Assembly (NCBI GenBank): GCA_023053575.1
Contig: JAKZAP010000013.1
Location: 20,431,689-20,495,688 of the forward strand
DNA length: 64,000 nucleotides
Origin: Branchinecta lynchi
Taxonomy: Eukaryota; Arthropoda; Branchiopoda; Anostraca; Branchinectidae
Reading direction: 5' to 3'
Shown here: positions 55,963 to 64,000 of the stretch, piece by piece
Layout: the number at the start of each line of letters is the position of its first letter
Numbering within the stretch: position 1 is the first letter of the stretch
Notes under the pieces: generated by a model
Seen by the model: the letters and a program-made list of their open reading frames with translations, nothing else
Told to the model about the DNA's origin: nothing
Databases searched by the model: none
Made by a program: the position numbers and the translations under genes

Positions 55963-57338
55963 ATGAAGATTCAAGTAGACGGACCTCCAGATGTAGATAC
56001 CATGGCGGATCTCACGAACAAAGACTGTCAGGGGAGTTCTGCGATGTACAAATTTTCTCAGAGGATGGTACGAAGTTCAACGCTCACAAATGCGTGCTGG
56101 CAGCCAGATCTCAGTACTTCCAACGGATGATGCAAAACTCGTACAAAGAAGCAAAATCGAGCAGAATAGATCTCAAAGCGAGTAGCGAGGTTGTCGAAGA
56201 AATCCTTAACTACATCTACAACGGGTATGTCCAAATTGGAGAAGCGAAATCAATCGACCTTTTACAGGTTGCTGACTGCTACGGCCTTGTCAAACTCTTT
56301 GAAACTATGGGGCAACACGTTGCAGACAGCATCGACGTGGAGAACGTCGTTGAGATAGCTGTTACAGCTGGACAACTAAATGCCAAGTTCTTAAGAGATA
56401 CAGCGATGAGCTTCCTCGTCGATGAGTTCGTTCGCGTTCCGAGAACAGAGGACATCGAAGATGTAGAAATGACTGAAATCATAGAAAACAGCAGACAAGA
56501 AGACGCTGAGTTCTTGACGAAAGTTGTTTTTTGGTGCAGAACAAATAGAAAACCCGACATCTTGCTAAAGTTGGTTCAGCGTCTGGAGCTGAAAAAACTA
56601 AGCGAAGAGTCTTTACGACTTGTGTTTGAAGCCTGTTTCGAAAATGAAACTTGTCACAAACCTTTCTCTCAAAAGCTACTAGACTATGCGGTTATCACTA
56701 ACCAAGTAGCTAACACCAAAGACTATCGCTTCAGCCAAATTGCGAAATATGATATTTCCAGAGTCGAAAGACTGACCATTCGACCAGACTCTGAAAACAA
56801 AATCGAAAACGATTTCGTCTACTCGCTGGACGAAAAAAGCCTCCTATTTGGCGGAAAAGGTCACACCAAACTGGAAGGTATTACATTAATAATGGAGGTA
56901 GACTGCGGGGGCAATGAATTGCGATATACCTTTTTCGACTTCAGTTCAGGCCTTGAATTCAAATTACAGCGCCCGTTGCAGCACTGTCAATTTATTTGGC
57001 TCTACAAGGTACTTGGTACCTTTTCGGGCAAAGGGTCAGTCTTTAAATCAGGTAAGAGGGTTCACGTTTCAGAATTTAAAGGACGAGACAACGTGGTCAG
57101 TGATCTATTAGGTGGCCAGTTCATTGTGACCAAATCTGTTGGCACCATAAGGGTAGAGGTTGCTGAGGTTTCCTCAAAGGACTCAAAGAAGTATGCCATT
57201 TTCTTGATAGAATATTATCCTGAAGGTTTAAGACATTTGCTTTTAAAGGAGTGCGAGCTTTCGACATCAAATAAAAGCGTTGAAATCAACTTTCCCTTTG
57301 AAAATGGAACGCGGTATTTCCTAGAGTGTTTAAGTTGA
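55963..57338 (+). pseudogene. BTB-BACK protein 3, frameshifted copy
   Basis: Closest relative of gene 2. The start ATG and first ~17 codons are present, but gene 2's CTCAATGAACAA reads CTCACGAACAA at about 56011-56021. The loss of one base throws the reading frame off within the DLNEQR motif. From there the correct frame is open through BTB (AHKCVLAARSQYFQRMM, LNYIYNGYV), BACK (VVEIAVTAGQLN) and the C-terminal region (LRYTFFDFSSGLEFKL). A second 2-base loss changes the last residues near 57333. Initiation at 56094 would give 414 residues lacking part of BTB. The poly(A) signal equivalent is mutated to ACTAAA (57486-57491). A sequencing error at the first site cannot be excluded. Confidence 0.88.
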
Positions 57339-58040
57339 CTAGTGCGTGATTTAAGTTCATGTACATGGAATTCATTCTATAAGCTAGCAAATTTCCAAGA
57401 AGGCAAACGATTTTGATGAATGCCCATATTTAGAACATAGTAACTATCGTGATAGTTTCTTTTTTATACTGTTCCCTTTTACTCGACTAAACTGACATTT
57501 GATCAAGTGCTGTTCCACTCTTCCATGGCAGTTCCAGTCCACCTGTATTATTGTCGTACCAACTGCGAAATATACTTATGTTGTTTTTTGAATGTAGTTT
57601 CGCTTAAAAGCCGTTTTATTTGCCCATTCCATTTGTTGTGGTTTCGAACATGAAACTACGGAGCTCAAACTACAAACTACCTCGCAGACGTAGTTTGGTG
57701 TACTTCGACTTTTCGGAAAGAAGAACTCGCAAGCAAAACAAAACAAAGAGCCAAACTACAAACTTTGACGAAACAGAAGAGAATATAAAAAAACGCAACT
57801 ACACCCTCACAGAGAACAAACCTGAGAAAAAGGCAATGACGCGAGGGGCTTAAACCTCAGCGCAGGTACATAAACGGGTGATTACAATCGGTCAACTCTG
57901 TACAAACTTCCTGCTTTCCGCGCGGAGGTTCGACAGAAAATATTTAAAGTGTCGGCGTCGGCACTGGCAGACAAAATACAAGCCGATGCCTCTACTGAGT
58001 TTCAAAACCCATTACTTGCTTTCTTCGAAGTGCCAGTCTG
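57339..58040 (+). repeat. 3' flank co-duplicated with BTB gene 2, with an extra insert
   Basis: It matches 38553-39040 but contains about 240 extra bases (about 57555-57795) with repeated AACTACAAACTAC motifs. A 77-codon frame at 57620-57853 lies mostly in this insert and has no recognised domain. Confidence 0.65.
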
Positions 58041-59143
58041 GAGACTGGTTGCGCCTTCGGTTGTCAACAATTGGAAACAGTATTTCGAAAGAGTGACTGA
58101 AAATCGGACAAAATGGATCTAGTTAAAAAGTAGAAAATACGGCAAAAATTATTTTTATTAATTTTTTATCAATAGCTTTCTTTAGACATTTACGTCATTT
58201 TGACCAAACGATTAGCTAAATTTTCTACAAAACTAGGTTTAAGCTATCTCGCACACGATAACTCTTTCACACATAAGGATGTGATATATTTATTGCATCT
58301 TCTATTTGCTTACTTTCCCCCACTTTTTAAAAAAGGCACGTTCAGTTTTCAAATGTTTTGCGGCCAGCCGCCGCGTTGGAAGGCAGGAAGGCTGGATATA
58401 GTCGACAAGCTCTAACAAGAGAATCGCTACTTTCAGGTGGAAAGTAATGGTATTTTCGAAAATGTTTTTTCTGATCCCTTTCATAGGGAAAAGATCATTT
58501 CTAGTAAGAATTGTGCTTTAAGATTTATTTATTTTATTTTCATTTGAACATTTAAATTAGAGTAGTGGTATGCTTATTTAAACGTCCGTTGACTTCGAAC
58601 AGAGGCATTTTCATGAACTTGCTGTGACCCAAAGTCAACTACCAGATAAGCAAAGTAGCTAATTAAGGGTATTTTCCCTAAATAGGTATTTTGAGTCTTC
58701 CTTCTACAATTTAGCCCAAAACTTCACTGTTAAAATTTAGTAAGCATGCCTCTACTGCACACGATTTAAAATAAAACCTGCGTAACTAAAAACCAATAAC
58801 ATCTCGCACTAACAGAACATAATTGGCTACTTGATTTTATGATAACAAATTAACGAAGGCTCAAGGCCCGTCAAAGTCTAAAGAAAACATATGAGATTTC
58901 TCTGGTCGCTATTTCACTCAATGGCATATACTATCCTTCCAGATGTGAGCTCGGGTGTGCGGCGGACATCCCAGCAGTCAAAGAGTCGGGATGCAAAAAT
59001 GATCTGATGTGATTCGTATCACTGATGATGATTGACAGGGGTTGAGTGTAGCCAAGGGGATTAGACCTCGTAGGTTTCTTGCAAGGAGTCGTATTATAAC
59101 TAGGCTAACAACTTTATTCGCTACAACTACAAACGCTTGTTAC
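58041..59143. other. Intergenic stretch, nothing recognised
   Basis: AT-rich, without tandem structure, inverted ends or protein motifs that I could support. Confidence 0.4.
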
Positions 59144-62100
59144 CAGAGGCGTCACTTGTGGGGGGAGGGGGAGGATACTCCCCCAAATGTTAGGATAGTC
59201 GCAAAAAAGAACCGCGCCTCGGTTTCTCGTAAAAAAAACAATGATTCTTAAAAAAAAGTTCATTTGGTTCAATGGTCATTTTTTACGGCACTTGCCCTTC
59301 GGCCAAATGCCGTATAGCGATCGCAATTTCTGTCCTTCAGTCGGTCGGTCGGTCCCGGTTTTGCTAGTTCGGGCACTTCCAGATAAGCTAGGACGATGAC
59401 ACTTGGCAGGCATATCAGGGACCGGACCAGATTAAATTAAAAATAGTCGCTTCCCCGATCCGACCATCTGGGGGGAGTGGAGGTAGGGGAAACCCGGAAA
59501 AATTAGGTATTTTTAACTGTCGAACGGGTGATCGGATCTTAATGAAACTTGATCTATGGAAGGAGCTCGTGTCTCAGACGTCCCATTTAAAATCAACACC
59601 GGATCTGGTGACATTGGGGGGAGTTAGAGGGAGAAAACGGAAATCTTGGAAAACACTTAGAGTGGAGAGATTGGGATGAAACTTGGTGGAAAGAACAAGC
59701 ACTAGTCCTACATACGTGATTGGCATAACCATACCGGATCCGCTCACTTTGGGAGTGTTGGGGGGGGGATCCGATTTTCCTTTGATCTCGCGGGTTCGGA
59801 GCTACCTGATAGGCTAGGACGATGAAAATTGGCAGGCATGTCAGGGAACCGAACAGATTTAGTTGAGAATAGTCGTTTCCCCCCTCAGACCATCTGGGGG
59901 GGGGGGGGGGCTCGAGGGAGGGGGAATCCGGAATTATGAGATATTTTTAACGTACGAACGGGTGATCGGATCTCAATGAAACTTGATATGTAGAAAGATC
60001 TCATGTCTCAGACATCCCAATTTACATCCGGACCGGATCGGATCTTAATGAAACTTGATCTTAATGAAACTTGATCTATGGAAGGAGCTCGTGTCTCAGA
60101 CGTCCCATTTAAAATCAACACCGGATCTGGTGACATTGGGGGGAGTTAGAGGGAGAAAACGGAAATCTTGGAAAACACTTAGAGTGGAGAGATTGGGATG
60201 AAACTTGGTGGAAAGAACAAGCACTAGTCCTACATACGTGATTGGCATAACCATACCGGATCCGCTCACTTTGGGAGTGTTGGGGGGGGGGGGGGTCCGA
60301 GTTTCTATTGATCTCGCGGGTTCGGAGCTACCTGATAGGCTAGGACGATGAAAATTGGCAGGCATGTCAGGGAACCGAACAGATTTAGTTGAGAATAGTC
60401 GTTTCCCCCCTCAGACCATCTGGGGGGGGGGGCTCGAGGGAGGGGGAATCCGGAATTATGAGATATTTTTAACGTACGAACGGGTGATCGGATCTCAATG
60501 AAACTTGATATGTAGACAGATCTCATGTCTCAGACATCCCAATTTACATCCGGACCGGATCCGGTGACACTGGGGGGACCTGGAGGGGTGAACCTAAAAT
60601 CTTGGGAAACGATTATAGAGCGGGGAGTTCGGGATGAAACTTGGTGGAAAGAACAAGCACAAGCCCTAGATACGTGATTGACATAACCAGACCGGATCCA
60701 TTCACTTTGGGGGAGTTCGGGGGAGGGGGGTCCAAATTTCTAGCGATCCCACGAGTTCGGTACTTCCTGATGTACTAGGAAGATGAAAATTGGCAGGCGT
60801 GTAAGGGACCCGAACAAGTTGACTTGAGAATAGTCGTTTCCCCAATCCGACTATCTGGAGGGGGGGATGGAGGGAGAATCAGGAAAGTAAGGTATTTTAG
60901 ACTAGCGAAGGTGATAAGATCTTAATGAAACTTGAAATACAGAAAGACCTCGTGCATCAGACGCCCCATTTTAAACCCGGACCGGACCCAGTGATATTGG
61001 GGGGAGTCACAGGTGGGAATCGGAAATCTTTTGAAACGCTTAGAGTAGAGTGTTCGGGATGAAACTTGGTAAGAAGAACAAGCATAAGTCCTACATACGT
61101 GAATGACATAACCGGAACGGATCTGGTCACCATGGGGGAGTTGGGGGGGGGGGGTCGAGTTTCTAGTGATCCCACGAGTTTGGTACTTCTTGATGTGCTA
61201 GGACGATGAAACTTGGCACGCTTGGGAACCGGGAACCGGAAATATTTGGAAACGCTTAGAGTGGAGGGATCGAGAGGAAACTTGGTGGAAAGAACAAGCA
61301 CAAGTCTAAATACGTCACTGACATAATAGGACCGGATTCGGGCACTGTGGGGGAGTTTTTTTTTGGGGGGGGGTCAGATTTCTAGGAAGCGCGAGTATGG
61401 TACTTCGTGATGTGCTAGGACGATGAAGCTTGGTATGTGTGTCAGGGTCGTTACCTCGATCCGACCATCGTGGGAGGAGTGGGAATCCGCAATCTAGTGG
61501 CACGGGCAGTTTTTGAACGGGCGATTGGATTTGAATGAAACTTGGCAAGGGGGAGGAGCTATCGTCTCAGATGTGCCATGTCAGGTCAGGGGAGGAAGGG
61601 GGAATCGGAATCTTCAGGTATTTATAACTTTCCAACGGGTGATCGGATCTTAATGAAATTGATATTTGGAAAGAAGCCAGGGTCTCAGACGACCCAGTTC
61701 AAATCCAGATCGGATCCGGTGACTTTTGCGGAAGCTGGAGGGGGGAACCAGAAACCTTGGGAAACGAATTGAGTGGAGGGATCAGGATGAACCTTGGTTG
61801 GAAGAACAAGCGCACATTCTAGATACACCGTTGACATAACCGGACCAGATTGGGACACAGTGGGAGAGTTGGAGGGGGGGGGGGGAGCTTAATTCTGGCG
61901 ATCCCGCAAGTTCGGAACTCCCGATTTTCTAGGATGATAAAACTTGGAAAACGCATCAGGGACCCGAACAGACTGACTTGAGAACAGTCGTCTCCCCGAT
62001 CCGACCATCATGGAGGTGCGAAAAGTTTTTGACATGCACAAAAACCAAACGGATAGACAAAATAGGATGCAAGTTGGACATTGCAGTGTTTATGCGACCT

Positions 62101-62457
62101 TGATTTGTTATTTGGCGTCCGGACAGGATCCGGCCAAGGTAGGGGGGGGGGGGGGGGGGGCTCGGATATTTGCAGATAGGCTTTGTTCCGATTCCAGTCA
62201 AACTTGATGGACAGGAAGAGATAAGTCAGAGAATGTAATTTGGAAAGTACAGAGATCATATGACCTTCTACTTTCTTTTACCACCTACTCGTATCAAGTG
62301 CCATATGAGCTCGTAGTTCTTGTTCTGAAAATCTGTTGACTTTACGTCAAAAGCGGTTTTTAAACAGCTGTTTTTCTGCAAAAACAGCTGTTAAAAAAGG
62401 ACATGCCAGTCGGTAAATATCTTGTCTCCCTTAACGTTTTGGCTAGTAACACCTCTG
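59144..62457. mobile_element. hAT-like MITE hosting family A copy A3
   Basis: The ends are CAGAGGCGTCACTTG and the complement of CAGAGGTGTTACTAG, 12 of 15 alike. Inner sequences CCAGTCGGTAAA and TTTTGGCTAGTAA match the MITE at 36376-36664. The flanks CTTGTTAC and ATGGTCAC agree at only 5 of 8 positions, so the duplication is uncertain. Without A3 the element is about 270 bp. Confidence 0.6.
59280..62324 (-). mobile_element. Family A element, copy A3 (complete, ~3 kb)
   Basis: Minus-strand copy. The hairpin end at 59285-59313 (ACGGCACTTGCCC / GGCCAAATGCCGT) follows a T run. The left end (complement of AACAAGAACTACGAGCTC) ends at 62324. Standard units fill about 59390-61990 and left-zone units about 61990-62290. 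A block of roughly 510 bp (59512-60000) is repeated at 60037-60540 with high similarity, so part of the array duplicated recently. The pre-insertion site would be a T run inside the hAT-like MITE. Confidence 0.9.
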
Positions 62458-63250
62458 ATGGTCACATAGACTCCACTCAAAAATACAAGCTACATTAGAA
62501 CACGAATATTTATTTCTATTCATTTATCCTCCGTCATTTCGAAAAGAAAAAGGACGAAGTACAATAACTGTATTTTTCATATTTATCGAATTCTCTAAAA
62601 AGTTAAAAGCCCCATAGCTGACATTTTTAAGCTTTGTCTGAATATAATTACAACATTACACCCCCCCCCCCCAGCAGAGGTCGTACCTGGTCCTGATCTC
62701 AAATGGCACATTTGGGACCGATGAGCACTTCATTTCTCGGGTTTCATCTCGATCCCTCTAACCGTTTGATTTATACATATGTTCATACATTTCTGGGACC
62801 CCCCCCCCCCCATATATCTACTCCCCGTGGTCGCATCTGGTTCGAATTCATAGATATCTTGTGCTCCAATACTCCTTATTTTGCATCCGAATCGGAGCAC
62901 TTTCGGAAAAAGTCCGGTACCCACCCTTTAACTTTTCAAGTTTTACCAGAATCCCTTGATCTGTACTGTCCCGACATACGTCCCCAACTGTGGTCTCATG
63001 CGATTTAGAAACACAAACAGTCTACCTCAGGCTTTTTTTTCAATCGAATCGTATCACCCGTTCTCAACTTACATGGGTCATAATTTTCCGCGTTACCCGT
63101 CCCTTCACCCTTCACATTTTATCCGAACTGGAATGAGAAGATTCCAGTGAGTATTCGGTCGCATCTTTTACATTCGTATCAAGTTTTAGCGTCCTGGTTC
63201 ATCTGGAAGTCAGAAGTGCCCGAACTAGCGAAAGTTTTTCAGACCAGCCA
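62458..63250 (+). repeat. Family A left-zone units, no termini (copy A13)
   Basis: Contains C runs at 62660 and 62800, then GGTCGCATCTGGTTCG, AATCGTATCACCCGTTCTCA and finally a standard right-module start (TCAAGTTTTAGCGTCCTGG, GTGCCCGAACTAGCGAAAG) before breaking off. Confidence 0.6.
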
Positions 63251-63734
63251 GATGCTCCATCAGCTACAAAAACTAGGTGCACAAATCTGTTTTCCGCCAC
63301 TGCTCTCCCGGTACCCCCATCTGAGTTACTGAAACTAATGAGGGTCAAGTCTTCAGCTTATCTTGACTGTTAATAGTTCAAAAGACCCGGACGAAGATAG
63401 GGGGGTTCCTCGAAAATGCATACTCGTGCCATTGAGTGATTTCTGACGAATGAACTTCTCGTAAACGATCGTCAGGACCTTGACACGAATTCAAAATAGC
63501 AGCATAAGGTAAGTGTAAAAATCAGTGTGGTGTCATTTAAAATCAGCATGGTGCTGGTGCCCATAGCCACGCGATGGGCTGAAGTGTGCAGCACAGTTTG
63601 CCCGAGTTTAAGAATGAAGATTACAGAAGTATGATTAGCACTGATGCTATAAATACGACAAGTAAGCGTTTTCTTTGATAAATTTCTTTTGAAATACTCT
63701 TTCAAATAAGTTTGCAGCTAAGATAATGTGTTGT
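63251..63734. other. Non-coding stretch, nothing recognised
   Basis: No motif, tandem repeat or inverted end was supported. Confidence 0.35.
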
Positions 63735-63995
63735 CCCCAGATGGCCCATCTGTTTCCCCCTCCCCTCTCGTCTTCCGTGCGTCGGTCCGAGAGGAATACT
63801 GGCAATCAGTTTTCTCCATATTCTGCTAATTCTTCTGCCCAGTTTTTACGTAGTTTCATCCCATCATTTATTTCTGGTAAAACCTTGTAAGTGTATTAGT
63901 TAATATGTTTCGTGTCTGTGTATTTCGTGAATTTGTATTCCACTTCCAGCGTTAAGCTATTTGGATTAAACTTGATTGATTGATTGATTGATTGA
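63735..63995 (+). pseudogene. 3' end of a non-LTR retrotransposon with (TGAT)n tail
   Basis: A frame at about 63736-63888 ends NSSAQFLRSFIPSFISGKTL and stop, resembling the extreme C-terminus of CR1/Jockey-type polymerases. A short 3' UTR and about five GATT repeats at 63971-63994 follow. The microsatellite tail is the stronger evidence. Confidence 0.55.
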
Positions 63996-64000
63996 TAAAG

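Noticed and set aside
59136..62465. 8-bp target duplication around the element hosting A3
   Set aside because: CTTGTTAC and ATGGTCAC agree at only five positions, so I list the element but not the duplication.

Overview
The window looks like invertebrate metazoan nuclear DNA. The evidence is several clades of non-LTR retrotransposon, hAT-type and fold-back DNA elements, AG-ended splice-acceptor-like tracts upstream of start codons, AATAAA signals, and very little host coding sequence. I cannot name the species. I see no rRNA, tRNA, CRISPR array or bacterial-style operon.

Host genes. The only convincing host genes are three paralogous BTB-BACK proteins: 16354-17739 (+), 37173-38552 (+), and a frameshifted copy at 55963-57338 (+). 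The last two were duplicated together with hundreds of bases of flanking DNA. The C-terminal ~190 residues are not Kelch repeats and I do not recognise them.

Repeats. Most of the window consists of two families of non-coding mobile elements, called A and B here. Family A starts AACAAGAGCT..AGCTC followed by ATATGGCACTTG, and ends in a hairpin of that same sequence followed by an A run. Family B starts AACAAGACCAAAGG followed by GGGATCCCAAAA, and ends in the palindrome TTTTGGGATCCCAAAA plus A. Between the ends both carry variable numbers of ~135-140 bp tandem units, then a module with CAAGTTTCAT and ACAGACGGACGGACAGA. Interrupted and intact copies of the same host repeats in this window give filled and empty sites, which show both families inserting precisely into short A/T runs with no long target duplication. 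A third array (24626-28667) has a Helitron-like end (18-bp GC-rich palindrome, then CTAG, then T).

Layout. 1-1540: 3' part of a non-LTR element. 2100-6790: retrotransposon debris and B elements. 6797-13872: two A elements, one split by a retroelement and one carrying a complete 1377-bp hAT element. 14064-15339: B. 15716-16243: fold-back element. 16354-17739: BTB gene 1. 19123-23115: A elements. 24626-28667: Helitron-like array. 29709-32879: hAT MITE, then a MITE split by one B and one A element. 34000-36890: B/A debris. 37173-38552: BTB gene 2. 40990-44330: degraded CR1-like element carrying a MITE and a B element. 46655-51290: second non-LTR element split by one A and one B. 52311-55390: A elements and a 119-bp-arm palindrome with a 13-bp target duplication. 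55963-57338: BTB pseudogene. 59144-62457: hAT-like element containing a 3-kb A element. 63735-63995: another non-LTR 3' end with a (TGAT)n tail.

All homology calls come from reading motifs by eye. No database search was run.
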